Notes: generated by a model not told the origin, from the sequence alone. 64,000 nucleotides of DNA from Linum tenue (GCA_946122785.1 CAMGYJ010000005.1:86856547-86920546), one strand, 5' to 3'. Shown: positions 22,111-33,944, numbered from the stretch's first letter. Translations and numbers: made by a program.

Positions 22111-23330
22111 ATGGATCCCAATGGCTTCTACAACATGTGGGGTTATCCACAACCACCCGAATGGGGGTACCCTGGAGCTTCATGGAGTAACGAAGAAGGT
22201 GGAAGCCAAGGAACAGGGTTCTATGATTAACCTCCCTTCCAAGAAGAACAAGCATACCATTGGGGATTTCAAGAAGCTCCCCCATATGAAGAAAACTTCC
22301 CTCCTTAATTCGAGGAGAAATCCAAATTGGATTTGGCCATGGAGGCTTTCATGGCACAAGCCTCAAAGAGAAAATTAGAGCTCATGGTGGAGCAGTTTGC
22401 TCGAGGCACCGATGAAGGGTGCTCGAACTTGGATCTCCCACAACCCGAAGCGAAGTCCAAGTTGGAGCTTGCCGTGGAGAATGTTACAAGAACAAGCTCC
22501 AACACGGATTTCCAACCCCTCCCTCCTCCCGGTTTGATACTTTTGGAGAAGGTGGAACGAGCTTGTGCAAGTTATCGCATCTCATTATTGGAGGAGAACG
22601 AGGAGGTTGAAAGGGCGAGCAATGATAACCGTGTGGAGCAAGACGAACTCACCCCGGCGAGCTCCCGTGGTGAGGATGAACAAGAGGTTGCATTGACGAT
22701 CCTCATCATCTTTCCCTTCCCGAGAGCAACCTTGAAGACCAAGACACGAGTGTGGAGGAGCAAGAGAATCCCTTCTATGAGCTTTCATGACATCTTGCCC
22801 TCCAAAGCGTGCTTGAAGACATGAATGAGAAGGAGGAAGAAGAGGAGGAAGAGGAGGAAGAAAACATTGAAGAGGGGGAAGATCTCGAGTGTTCCCAAGG
22901 AGAGGAAATTGAAGAAGAAGGAAGGGAGGTTGAGGAAGAAGAAGAAGAAGGAGCAAGCAGTGTCCAAGAATTGGACGAGGTCGAGGTGGATGAAGCATCC
23001 ACAAGTTACACGTGCTATGAAAGCTTTCCACTCGACCTCGATGCACTTTTGGAGGAGGACCCGTTTGCGGCTCTTTGCCTAGCCAAGGCCAAGCTATCGG
23101 CGATCCCCATTGGTGGAGGCGATGGAAGTCAAGCGAGTTTTCACTACATGGTGTGGGGCAAAGAGAAAGATGAAGGAGGAAAGAAGGAGAGGTCTCGTGG
23201 GTGGAGCCTCAAAGTCGATCAAGTTCACGAGTCCTCAATCATGGATTCGTCCAATGCTCGTGACTTGAGACATCACCTCACCGACAAGAACCTCAACTTC
23301 GAGGAGGTTCTTGGGTGGACCGAAACTTGA
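22111..23330 (+). pseudogene. Acidic open frame of the pol-less element, function unknown
   Basis: A frame of about 400 codons starts at ATG 22111 (MDPNGFYNMWGYPQPPEWGY), and is broken by TAA at about 22225 and 22306, a frameshift near 22700 and a TGA near 22790. It has three recognisable parts: a Tyr/Trp/Pro/Gly-rich N-terminus; a central part with a repeated phrase (KSKLDLAMEAF and KSKLELAVENV) likely to form coiled coil; and a strongly acidic run of Glu at about 22830-22960, followed by DLRHHLTDKNLNFEEVLGWT near the end. No zinc knuckle, protease or RT motif is present. I do not recognise the family. It takes the place of gag-pol and is probably the element's own protein, now dead in this copy. 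Confidence 0.65.
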
Positions 23331-23551
23331 AGAGCAACCGTCCGGCTCACGACGTTAAAGAAGCTCTTGGTGGGAGGCAATGCAACCATCAACGGTTTGC
23401 ATCTCTTTTCCTTTCAATAAGATGATCAATGAAGAGATTTTGGTGGTGTTTTACCGTCTCCTTGCTCTTCCGGATCTCACCCGCCCTCCGCTCCCGAGCA
23501 CAAACATTCACAACTTGATCGGTAACATCGTTCTATCCCCTTCTTTTCCGC

Positions 23552-23604
23552 CATTGAGGGCAATGTCGAGCTTAAGTGTGTGTGTGTGTGGGGGGGGGGG
23601 GGGA
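23552..23604 (+). other. Conserved hairpin and oligo-G tract, second copy
   Basis: CATTGAGGGCAATG is followed by TCGAGCTTAAGTG, a short GT repeat and 14 G (23590-23603). Arrangement and spacing match 16494-16543. Here the host element has no pol, so the signal is not tied to integrase coding sequence. Confidence 0.75.
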
Positions 23605-25327
23605 GTAGTCAATTGTGCATGTGTGTGTGAATGTTTGGCATGATTTTGAATGCTTGGAGCCTAGTTGTATGCCCATATTTTCAAAATTTGAGAGCTCCAA
23701 ACATAGCAACTTCTACGTTTGCATGATCATAGTGGTACCATGTGGTGATTTATTTTGAATCTCGTGGTTATTAGCATTGTCTATGGATTATTTGCTTGTG
23801 ATTATGCGCAACCTATGATGACGACTGAGACTTGTATTAGGTTTGTGCATAGGTTCATTTCTCATGTGTTTGTGACCCGATAGATGTTTTGAATCGATTA
23901 CTCGCTTTTCACAGTTGCCTATGGATCGAGTTTAGGGAGTGAGACCGAATGATTGAGCACCTAGGTAGCCATGTGAGACTTGTGCCGTTCGTTTCGTTCT
24001 TGTGGGATAGTTACCCCTTTACATGATGTGTAGCATTCACGTTGTTGCTAGCGAGGAAGATGGATGCATAGGATTAGCCCACGAACCAAAAGTTGACCGA
24101 CCCGATCATATTATCCCTTAGGCAACCCTTTTGACCCGTGTGTCTAAGGGTCGTTCTAGTGTTAGGTAGCTCGCGCTACTTGAGCTTAATTGATTTAAAT
24201 AGAACGACCATACTTTCTTCATGTCTACACCTTATCGAGTCACCCTTGTGTTTGGAAGCTCCATTTATACCATTTGAGCTTATACGAGGTTCCACATGAG
24301 TGATTTGTGTATGGTTTTGCTAAGAGGTGAAGTGAGTGTGGAGGTAGTTTTTCAAAGTGAGCATTGTTCCTTAAGTTAAAAAATGTGGCATGTTTATAGC
24401 TCTCTTTAGCCCCCAAATAAAAGATAATAAAAGAAGAAAAAAAAAAGAAAAAAAAGAGATCAAGAAGAGGGCAAAGAAGAAAAGAGAGTGGCCACCAAAA
24501 ATATAATAAAATGTTCAACATGCTCTTAGAAGTGTTTCTTAGCATGCAAGCTATTGGAACACTTACATGTTGTTGACCTCTACACTCTTGTGCTAGAAAT
24601 TGAATAGCAAATGTAGCAAGAAAGTATGTGTGATAGGGTTTGGTGATTGACTGTGGTTTGGGATAGTGGGAAGTGCAGTTTTTGGCCTATGCTAGTGGCC
24701 ATTGAGTATAGGAGAGGGTTCTAATCAAAACCTTAGAACATTCTGTGGTTTCAGACTTTCAGGATGGAAATGTGGAACCTTGTGCTATGTTTGCCACCAC
24801 CCAAAAAGCCTTTTCCCCATGTCCTAGACCCTAGCCAACCAATAGAACCTGTGTCTAAGACCTCCGGACAAGCTAGCAACGACACCCATCTTGTGGACTC
24901 TAACATTTAGAGGTTATCGTCATGGTAAAGGGACGTTAGGATTGAGCGTGAATATGCACATCTTTTGCATCAAATGGTCCTGACCCCACTGGTCGAGAGT
25001 GAGTGATACATTCATCACGTTTTCTTCATTTCTTATACCCCGGCGAGGACCTAGGTTTCTCGATCGTTCACTCCTATGGTGTGATCTTCATGCATGAGTA
25101 ACTGTGATTGGTGAGTCGTGGAGGCATGTTGTGCGTGGGTTCGTGAATAATGTGAGAACTCTTCTTTTGCACAATCTTAATACATTTGAATGTTGTTTGT
25201 GGTGGTTGCCAAGATTACTTTGTTTTTATCCATAGGTCGGTGTCAAATAACCATTGTGATTCATTCGTTTTGTGCCCTATGACGTGCCCCAAAAATGACG
25301 TGCCCCAAACGTCTAAGTGTGGGGGCG
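23605..25327 (+). other. 3' internal non-coding region and polypurine tract of the pol-less element
   Basis: About 1.7 kb without supported coding sequence, sharing phrases with 16.6-17.6 kb. It contains an A/G-rich stretch at 24415-24490 and ends AAACGTCTAAGTGTGGGGGC before the LTR. The last 100 bp carry a short direct repeat of GACGTGCCCCAAA at about 25280-25310. Confidence 0.6.
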
Positions 25328-25939
25328 TGATTCGGGCTCAAATGTACACATTTTACCCCTCATTTCTTATTCGTTTAGCTTAGTATTTCATCGTTCCTCG
25401 ACATATTTCACGCTAGGTTGTGCTTGTTTTGATACATTTCAGGTCCTAGCACGTGTGGAATGGCCGAGGACGAGTTTTGAGATATTTGGAGGTCAAAAAG
25501 CGCAAAAACCGAAGAAAAGTCTGAAGTCAATTGAAGGCGTTCAAGGAACAGCCGCAGTTCACGGCCGGACGAGGCAGTTCATGGTCTCCTAAGACCGTGA
25601 ACTTTGACCAAAAACCGTGAACACTGAGGCGTCCAGCGAGGTTCCTGAAGTTACTGATGACAAGGCAGTTCACGGTCTCTAAGATCGTGAACTGTAGCCA
25701 TTGACCGTGAACCCAGGACAGTCAAGCGGTGCATTTTGGACGACGCTGAGTTCACGCACGCGTTTAGGTGTTCGTGAATCCAGGACAGTCAAACCGTGAA
25801 CTGGCCAACGCGTCCGTGAATTGGTCACTTTCGGCCGAATATGAATATAACAGCGGGGAGAGAGAAAGGGGAGCTGGTTTTTGGAGAAGAAACACTTTCT
25901 TTCTCTAGGGTTTCAACCTAAACACCAAAGGGGAGTTCT

Positions 25940-25975
<36 letters not shown>

Positions 25976-26939
25976 CTAGAGTGATCTTGGCCCATCATTG
26001 GAGGCTTGGGTGGAAGATTCAAGCCTAGAAGAAGAAGAAGAAGATCCTGAGCTCAAAATTATAATCCCCCTCTCTCTCTAGAAACTCACTCTTTTCTCTT
26101 GGGTGTTGTAGAATCCTAACTAATACCTTGTAATTACTTGTTTAGATTGAATGATTGTCATTGGGTAGTGTTTAATTCAAGGATGAGGTATTATTCATGT
26201 CGATTGTGCATGCTTGTGCTTAGCAACTTAGGGGTTGTGCATATTTTGTGCTTAGCATCCTAAGGATTGTGCATAATTGTGCTTAGCACCCCCTAAGTTT
26301 GTGCATTTAGGTGCTAGTAATCTAATTTGCCACCTTAGCCTAGTTTCGAGAGGAAAATCCCCCTTTCAAGGGAGATTCAAGCGAGTTGTTTTTCCATCCG
26401 CTTTCTAAGCCACCTAAACTAGGTTGAGTTAGGGCATCCCTCAATATTGAATTGAACAAGTCGATCAATCGTGGTTAAACCGTCCGACCTTAGATTTGAG
26501 TGAGGGAGTAAATCGATTACCGATTGTCTAAACCGAGAGGGTCGAGTGACATGGCCTTTCATTCTCACCTCGGTTTAGCAATTGAGACTGTGGTCTCCGA
26601 CCACATACGCTTTCCTCTGCGGTTCACGATTAACGTGCCCAAGGCAATCGTTTCAATCCAACGAGTCATGGTAGATAGTTAGGGGGAAGCGATTCCTGGG
26701 TGAAGCTCCCTTAGTTAGACTTTTCCTTTATTTACTTTTCTTTGCTTGGTTAGTTTGTAGTTCCAATAAACCTAAACCCTAAAGTTGATTTCTAGATAAC
26801 AACTTAAGCAATCGAAGTAGGGGTACATGGACCGGCCCAGGTTGACAATTTAAATACTTTCTCTATACTGCACCCGGCTAGAGTTTAAAAACTTGGGCTC
26901 TAGTTGGGATTAATTTGTGGTGTAGTTTAGTGTGAGTCA
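25328..26939 (+). repeat. Right LTR of the pol-less element
   Basis: The 1612-bp LTR begins TGATTCGGGCTCAAATGTAC and ends TGTGAGTCA. It is collinear with the left LTR; visible differences include a longer GA microsatellite (25943-25970) and an extra 20-bp phrase repeated near 25775-25800 (TGAATCCAGGACAGTCAA). The palindrome at 25576-25603 has one mismatch relative to the left copy. Modest divergence suggests an insertion that is not very recent. Confidence 0.93.
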
Positions 26940-26944
26940 GTAAT

Positions 26945-28522
26945 TGATAATGTGAGTGTCCTTTCTTGTTGGCTAGGCTCATTGGTTACTTTTTTCTCGA
27001 AGAAGCAAGACTTATGAAGTCGTATTCTCATTGTACTATTTGAATGCTCTTTTGCTTGAATGTTGCAAGCAAAATGTTGGGTATGATAGTGACATGATTC
27101 TACAAATAGCCTTATGTCATATCCTCGTTACACCCTTTAACTATTGAATCTCATAATTTTTGGACACCAGTGGGGTGTTTGTACTCTCAACTCTAGCGAA
27201 GTGCACACACTCTCGGCACAAGCGGGATGCTCAAACTCTCAACACCAGTAGGGTGTTTATTGTCACTCAACATTAGTGGGGTGTTTAAACTTTCAACACC
27301 AGTGGGGTGCTCATATTTGCTTAGCATGGCATTCTCATGGTTTAACTTGAAAGCACGTAATAAATTTTTAGGTTTATAGAGAAAACAAGTTTATTTTAAA
27401 GGATGTTTAATTATTTGGAAAGAAAAACATTTGATGCAAACTTCTAATTCGAGATAGATAGTAGTTACAAAATGTCCCAAACAAATAGAAACGTGAACAA
27501 TCCTTTATTCCTCATGATGAAAAAAAAATGTGATACAACTCTTAACTTGGCAAAGTGTCAACAACCATGACTCGAGCTTCGCTTTGCGGCTTGCCTAATG
27601 GCTTCTATGATTGGCTCGCTGGTTGTGGTTGACATTTGGACAACTTGGTTCTTCATCAAATCTCTTACAAAATGTCCAAGAGCATGTTGGCTTTGATCTT
27701 TGATTTCTTCTAGTATTGTGAGCCTTCTTTTGATGTCACCCAATTTCTTCTGGAATTTCTCCAATAAAGAGCACAATCTTAGATATGATACTTAAGGGTT
27801 GACTTTATCCTTGTGATTGAGCAATTTTAAGGAACCTTTACCAATTCATTTTGGTTTCTAGTTAATTAACAAAAATTATATGTTATGCTTATGGTAAATG
27901 ATATTCATACACAAATGCAAAAATGGTTTTCTAATGGATGCATGTGCATTTTGTAAAATTGTTTTTATGATATAAGTGAATGGATGAAATTAATGAGAGA
28001 ATGCTAGAGTTATGAATTTGAATAGATTTTGTGCATACAACGAAATCATGTCACGACATTAGAAAACATAAACTGATCAGAAGGGAAACTTCAAGAAACA
28101 ATTTCCCTATGAGGTAAATCTAGGGCTTTTGGCAGAATAACGATGTGGTTTAGATCGGCTATTGGATAAACATTTAGACAATTTTGGGTTACATCTAAAT
28201 TGACTATATGCTGGGTAGGAGTTTGCTAGAAATTGGTTCCCAAGTTGTATCCCCCTAAAGCTATTTCAAATTTAGTTGGATACCTCAAATCAACCTCGGA
28301 TTTGAGTTCGACTTGGTTGAGAGGTTTCACGTTTCCCTTACTATTGTAGAAATCACGATACTCCTTCCATTTTCTAAAAGGAAAAAGCTCGGGTATAGAG
28401 CTTGTATGCTTGAATGAAGAAATATTAATATGAAATATGTAAATGTGCAAATAATAAAATAAACACCCAAAAGAAGGTAAAAAAACTTTATCGATTTAGT
28501 AATGTAACTCGACTCTCAAATG
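26945..28522. other. Non-coding stretch with minus-strand retrotransposon 5' internal sequence
   Basis: This is the right part of the DNA that the pol-less element entered. Read on the minus strand it follows a Tat/Ogre-type primer site at 28540-28523. Short minus-strand frames at 28450-28226 and 27776-27558 have no recognised family. The repeat at 27162-27321 is listed separately. Confidence 0.45.
27162..27321. repeat. Six-unit, 26-bp degenerate tandem repeat with internal inverted repeat
   Basis: Units based on AACACCAGTGGGGTGTTTAA begin at about 27163, 27189, 27215, 27241, 27269 and 27295 (spacings 26, 26, 26, 28, 26). The best units contain ACACC...GGTGT, a small inverted repeat. The second and third units are the most degenerate. 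Confidence 0.75.
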
Positions 28523-28540
28523 TCCCCAGCAAAGTCGCCA
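28523..28540 (-). other. Primer binding site of a Tat/Ogre-type gypsy element, minus strand
   Basis: On the minus strand the sequence TGGCGACTTTGCTGGGGA directly follows an LTR end in ...GAGACA. This form of primer site is characteristic of the Tat/Ogre group of plant gypsy elements, usually described as tRNA-Arg-type. The tRNA assignment is from memory and was not computed. Confidence 0.7.
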
Positions 28541-28541
28541 C

Positions 28542-30838
28542 TGTCTCAACCGCCCCTCGAGATCAGTGATTCTTCGCGCGTTTTTCGGAATCACCATCGA
28601 TCTTAATTGTGGTGGATCATACACTTTTTTATCCGGTTCCAAGCTTAGGGTCACAATCGGGACCTGGTCTGCAAAATTTTAGAGTTATGGGCTCGGGAGT
28701 ACGATTATGTGTGGGGAACTGTATTCACACCCCACAACGCCCAAAATCGGTACTACTTAAATTTATAAGTTTCTTTTAATGGTTGGGTGTATTACAATTT
28801 GTGCATTATATACATAGTTAATTATGTGATTCGATTAATTATATGTTTGTTATTAATGTTTGATCATATGTCTATTGACGCCATTCTCAAAATTAAAGTA
28901 AGAGTTTTTGGTTAGTTGGACTCAAACCTATTGGTTGCCTATGTACCCGAGTAGTCAGGATCAAATTCCACATAGTTCGATCAAGTTGATATTTTTTTAA
29001 GAAGTGATATTAACACGATCTATTGGTCGTGGCTAAGATGATAATTTGAGTTGTTAGACAATGCGTTTATGATGTTTCAATTTATTGAGTGAATGTTTGA
29101 TTATCTTTGAAGAAATTTCATCGAGAACGACAATCATGGCCTATTGACCAAAATTTTGTATTAAGGAGATTTTCTAGGTAAAACACGTATGTGTATGAAA
29201 ACTAGAATCCCAAATAAGGGTATTTGTCAAGGTTTTCAATATTTCGGAATATTTATGGAGTAATGGCAAGTTGGCAACACTTTCAAAAAAGAAAAGTCTT
29301 CTAATATACATTTTGTGAATCTAAGCTTAATAAAATAAAATTAAACAAACGAATTAATATGTTGAGAAATAGGCAGTAGCTTAAGCGGTCTGTGTGTTTA
29401 TTGGGATATAGAACTTTTATTTAGATTTTTGGGTTTTGGTTTTAGGATTGGAGGAAGGATTAAAGGCGGTCGCCGGCAATGATCCCTTGTGACGGAGGCG
29501 ACGAATACAGGGAAACCCTCTTTGTGGTAAGATCTTTTATGGATTTCAGTTTTCCTTTTACAATTTAGGATTCTAATTGGAGTTTTGTGTATTTTTCTCT
29601 GGGATCTAGCCGAGTAAGAAGACAAAAGTCATTGGAAGATAAGTCGAAGGAAGACTTTCGTCGACAGCTTTGGTTTATGTAAGTTTTGGGATTAATATGG
29701 GGGGTTTTGTAAATGTGGGATGTGAATTGGGGTTGTTTTGAAACTGGATTGTTGATGTATGATATGAGTTCTGATATGACAGGAAGGGGGGCACTTGGTT
29801 AAGGTACTCTAAAGTACTTTTTTAGTTGAATGGGAGTCTTGCTTTAAATTTTGAGTTTACTTTGCAAAAATGATAGAAATGAAATGAGTGATTAATTGAT
29901 ATCGATGAGGATGAATGATGATGAATGATTTTATTGATTACCAACCTTATTCTTTGCGGTTGGAGGTAAATCAGATCTTTTCCCATAACTTCCAGGGGTT
30001 TGATTGTTGCTTCCTTCCTCCATTCCGTCTTTTATGTCGGTTTTGGTTGCTGGGATTGTGTTTGTAATATTATTTTTCTGTGTGTGTGTGTTTGAGGTAA
30101 GTGAAGTGCAGGGGAGGAGAAAAAAAGGAAGTGGAATGGAAAACCGTCTGGAAGAATAAGAAGGAAATCCATGTCTTCCCTTTTGATGGGGAAGGAAGAT
30201 GGTCTTTTATAGGAAAAAGGCAGCTTGTTCCCCAAGCTTGCTACGACAGCGGTTCTTTGTTAAACCAATTTTGGGTCGGTAATATTGGGTTTGGTTTGGT
30301 CAGCCCGGATTTGGGCTGGACTGTAGTTGATTAAGGCTTTGACTTTTGGTTGACTTTTGAGTTGGACTTGAGCCTAGTCGACTGGGCTTGACTGTATAGA
30401 CTTTGTTGATCAGACTTTGACCCAAGTTGACATGGACTTGGATTTGACTTAGGCCTTTGTACAATTACTATTGTAAATGTTTTTAATTATTATTTAATGA
30501 GAATTTTGACAAATAAAGTCTTATTTTGTTATTCTTCTTTCATCAGTCCAAAATTGAAGCCCATCCTCACGCATCGAATTAAATCAACTCTATTGAAATG
30601 ATTAATGAGAATTCGGTACCTAAATTTCAATCTCAACAAACCATTATGACATTGAGTTGACCATGCCCAATGTAACCTTGAACAAAACAGACTTTCTTAG
30701 ATTTGCTATTGCCAATCTCATTGGGTCAATATAAACACTCACAAATTTACATTAATTTAGATATTTAGATAAAGGGTGATTAAGATTCTCAATGGTCAAC
30801 CTCAAACAAATTTACCTGGACAAAATGAGGTGTCTACA
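28542..30838 (-). repeat. Tat/Ogre-type gypsy LTR, minus strand
   Basis: On the minus strand it begins TGTAGACACCTCATTTTGTC at 30838, the usual opening of this LTR type, and ends GAGACA at 28542, just before the primer site. The length of about 2.3 kb fits the group. Only one copy lies in the window. Inside, six TTGAC motifs crowd into 30339-30447. The short open frames within it are not genes. Confidence 0.65.
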
Positions 30839-31142
30839 CTAGGATCCTCACTTTCTTCTTCAACAACGATCTCCTCGTCACTCTCGAATTTGTCTGGCAC
30901 GACAACCTTGTCCAGGTCCTCCTCCGCAGCCAGTCTCGCTTTTATTGCTTTCCCGAATTGACAAAGAGTCCTTCAAGCTTGTGATCCAAACGCAATAAAT
31001 AAGATGACTGGCTATGGGACATGCACTACCTGCCATAGCAATGTAGAAAAACTTGTGACATTCAAAGGTGGGATAAAATTAAAATACATAAAAGAAAGCT
31101 ACAGTAACATATTTTCACTTTTCTTAATAACGTAGCCATATA
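30839..31142 (-). other. Short internal remnant between two different LTRs
   Basis: On the minus strand an open stretch reads AIKARLAAEEDLDKVVVPDK and continues with an acidic tail up to the Tat-type LTR start. I do not recognise it; it may be the last part of a retrotransposon frame. Only about 300 bp separates the Athila-type primer site (31160-31143) from the Tat-type LTR, so this is a junction of two different elements. Confidence 0.4.
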
Positions 31143-31160
31143 TCCCCCAAAACGGCGCCA
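31143..31160 (-). other. Primer binding site, tRNA-Asp type, minus strand
   Basis: Minus-strand TGGCGCCGTTTTGGGGGA follows the LTR end GAGTCA by 6 bp, the same spacing as at 21911-21918. It differs from the tRNA-Asp complement only at the GCC step, where it has TTT/G. It marks the end of a minus-strand Athila-type left LTR. Confidence 0.8.
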
Positions 31161-31166
31161 AAAACT

Positions 31167-32260
31167 TGACTCTGTTTTAATTCAACACTAATAAGTGTCC
31201 AAGTGAAACCACAAATTAAGAAGCATTATAGCGGTGTAAAATCTTAATTTGACAACCGGGGCGCTAGATGTACCCTTACTTAGTGAAATGACTGTTATTT
31301 AGCAAGTTCTTTGTTGTAAAGTTCATTAAAATCAACGAAAGCAAGACAAGTAATTTGATTTGACTTCAGGGTTGGAAAACTCATTCGGGTATATTTCCCC
31401 TTAGTTCTCAGTTAGGGCGATATTGATTACTACCTAGTTCGTTCAACCGATATTTTTACTGCGGAGAATCCGAAATTAGTCTGGAATCTTGACCAAAGCA
31501 TTCCAAACCCTCATGATTAAACTACACGGAGGGAGATTATCCTCAACCAGAACATAATATCAAGGTAATATGGTAAGATTCCCTCTACCGAATGGAAATC
31601 CGATACAAAATAGTGAATCGACTCACTATTTGCGCAATTGATTTACTACTATCGATTGAAGGTACTCTATCAACCTAATCAGGTATTCTCTCTCATAGGT
31701 TAAAGTAATTATTGGCAAATTTGATCAAAATTCAACAATTACGTGGATAAACTTCAATCAGATAACTAATATCAAGTTTTACAAACCAATTATCAATCAC
31801 AATCGACCATAACACACAGATCTAGGGTTTTACATACCTGAGTGATGAAGTGTACTACTCCATAGATCTAGAAAATAAAGCCATGGATGAAGTAGATCTG
31901 CTTGTGTGGATGATCCGGATCTACTTCCTTGTTGTTGATCGACGCTCCAGAGGAACAGATCTGAGTTCCAAGGTTGGAAGGATGCCCAAATTCAGCTACT
32001 AGAGGCAATTCTCTGCCACTTTCTCTGAATTCTCTCTCTAGTATGTCCACCCCGGATCTGGATACGGAAATGTGTGTTTACATTATTCCTGAAACTTAGC
32101 CGAGTTTGGTGACCGAATTTCTTGCTCCAGGCTGAGTTTTGTGCAAACACGACCATCTTTATGGTAAAACTTGGTCTTGGCCAAGGGAAAACTTGACCGA
32201 GTTTTTGTGCTCGATAATGGAAACTCGGGAATCGATTTGCAGATCATCTAGGCACGTTTA
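31167..32260 (-). repeat. Athila-like LTR on the minus strand, truncated
   Basis: The end GAGTCA at 31167, the primer site beyond it, and the leader phrase at 31800-31870 (AACCCTAG, then CTACTCCATAG on the plus strand, also present near 6157) show an LTR of the same broad family as 5426-6833. Its outer part (32100-32230) carries repeated AACTCGG-type motifs where other copies carry TTCACGG. No canonical LTR start was found; the outer border near 32.26 kb is approximate. Confidence 0.6.
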
Positions 32261-32588
32261 CATTGCATAGGAGCAAGAAGGAGAGAAAAGCATAGGTCAC
32301 GGCCACACCAAGGCCTTGACTAGGGCGTGACCATGTTTGCAGCCATGAACAATAGTCACGAACTTCAGCAAGCAGCCAACAAGAGTGCAGAAAGTCTCGA
32401 TACCCTTGAGCCCATGATCTTCACCAGAAACTGTATAAATATCCCCTTTTTTGCTATTGATGAGGGAAATCCCACCTAGACTGAGAAATTAGAGTTGTTG
32501 GGTAGGTTTTACAGAGAGAGATAGAGAAACACCTTGAGAGAGCTTGGTAAAGGTTAAATCCATCCAAGGATCAAGGAGAAGGTGCAGT
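32260..32588 (+). repeat. Plus-strand LTR fragment
   Basis: A fragment with GGTCACGGCC and GGGCGTGACC in opposite orientation, a TATA box (CTGTATAAATATCC, about 32423-32436) and the start of a purine-rich leader is cut at 32589 by the beginning of another LTR. It is therefore older than that insertion. Confidence 0.5.
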
Positions 32589-33930
32589 TGATAACACTGC
32601 ATTTGTACATGTTTTTCCCTTCATTTCTTGATTGTTTTGGCTTGGATTTGTATGTTCCTTAGCCTATATTATGCTAGTTTGTGTTTATGTGTGTTTTTTC
32701 AGATCCAAGAACGTAAATGGAGGCTTAAGAGTGGATTTCGGGACAAGGTGGAGACTAAGAACGAAAGGCAGCATCACCAGGCAGATTACCCGGCCTAGGT
32801 TGTGATTACCCAGCCAATATCATGAAGAGGAGCCCAAGATAATTACTGGAGGTTTTCCCAAGTAGATCACCGGCCAGGTATTTTGGTTGCCCGGCCGAGT
32901 AACTCGAGCGGGTCATTTAACCATGCGTTGCATTTTGAAGAATCCCTAGGGTTAGTGGAGAAATACCCGTACAGGGAATATGGTTTGGGAATCTATCTTG
33001 GGTTGGTATAAAAGCGAATTTCATGTTTTTGGCTAAGGATTCGGTTTTTGAAGTCTGAAACAGTTAGTGAGAGCCCTAGAGAGAGAAAGTGATGAAAAAC
33101 AAACTTGGGAAGTGATTGGAGTCGTCTAAGGTCATTGGAGCTCGATCCTTCACTCTCGGAGTGTTGATTCATAATTTGGAGATGAATTCAGTCATTCACA
33201 TGATGATTTCTACATACAGAATTGCGTTTTCCTTTCTCTTCATGCAGCAAACTCTCTTCTCATCTTGGTATAAAGAACCCTAGTCGTGTATGTTAGGAAT
33301 GATTGTATGAACCCATTTCATGGATGATTGATTATCTTATATTCAGTTGAGGAATTATTCAGAATTGCATGCGTCCTTAGCAAATTCTTGTGATTCCTGC
33401 TTTAACCTAGATGATAATTACTGGATAGGTTAAAAGAGAAACCTTAATTGGAAGTAGTGAATCGACTGCTTTAGTCGAGAAGTCGATTCATTGCTCTGTA
33501 CTTGAATTAAAATCCAGTAGAAGAAGTTTTGTGTGTTAGTGCCTCGTTTAGCCTATTCCAATGGAGATTAATTGCCCGTCGGGTAGTCAAACCGAGAGGT
33601 TCTGGAGTTTTTTATTCGAGACTCCAGACTTATCAAGAACTTTCCGCCATATAACTATCAATCGAAATGAACTTGGGGAATTACAATCTGACTTAACTGC
33701 AGACTAGGGGGATACATACCTGGGTGACATTTCTCATTCTTAAAAACCAAGCATTTACTTGCTTTCTTCCTGCTTTTACTTCCAATCAACTTCACCAGAA
33801 TTTGACCACTAAATAATAGAATTTCACTGAGTAACCATTACACATAGGATCCAGGTTGACATTTAGAACCTGAACCACTATACTACATTCCTAGATTACG
33901 ATTATACTTGGTTGTAATTTAGTTGTTCTG
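32589..33930 (+). repeat. Left LTR of the second Athila-like pol element
   Basis: The LTR starts TGATAACACTGCATTTGTAC, parallel to the other LTR starts in the window. It has CCCGGCC/GGCCGGG-type motifs at 32780-32910 in place of TTCACGG, a TATA box (TTGGTATAAAAGCG, about 33003-33016) and the end block CCAGGTTGACATTTAGAACC near 33850. The right border is approximate: no CA end or primer site could be identified before gag. Confidence 0.65.
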
Positions 33931-33944
33931 GTAAAAGGTACCAT

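Larger units (their letters stand above)
20326..26939 (+). mobile_element. Complete pol-less (LARD-like) gypsy retrotransposon
   Basis: All structural parts of an LTR retrotransposon are present over 6614 bp: left LTR 20326-21911, tRNA-Asp-type primer site 21918-21935, internal region with one decayed frame (22111-23330), conserved hairpin and G run (23552-23603), polypurine tract (25310-25327), right LTR 25328-26939, and a perfect 5-bp target duplication GTAAT at 20321-20325 and 26940-26944. Protease, RT, RNase H and integrase are absent. LTR start, primer site and 3' internal blocks are shared with the Athila-like pol element next to it, so it is best read as a non-autonomous derivative mobilised by such an element. 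Confidence 0.92.

Noticed and set aside
22809..23330. A Glu-rich frame looking like an independent acidic host protein
   Set aside because: It is the second half of the single decayed frame that starts at 22111 within the pol-less retrotransposon, so it is annotated as part of that element.
27162..27321. CRISPR-like regular array
   Set aside because: Spacing is regular but units touch without unique spacers, copies are degenerate and the DNA is plant nuclear.
30101..30334. Open frame with a Lys/Trp-rich protein
   Set aside because: It lies within the Tat-type LTR on the opposite strand, has no family similarity and no splice support.
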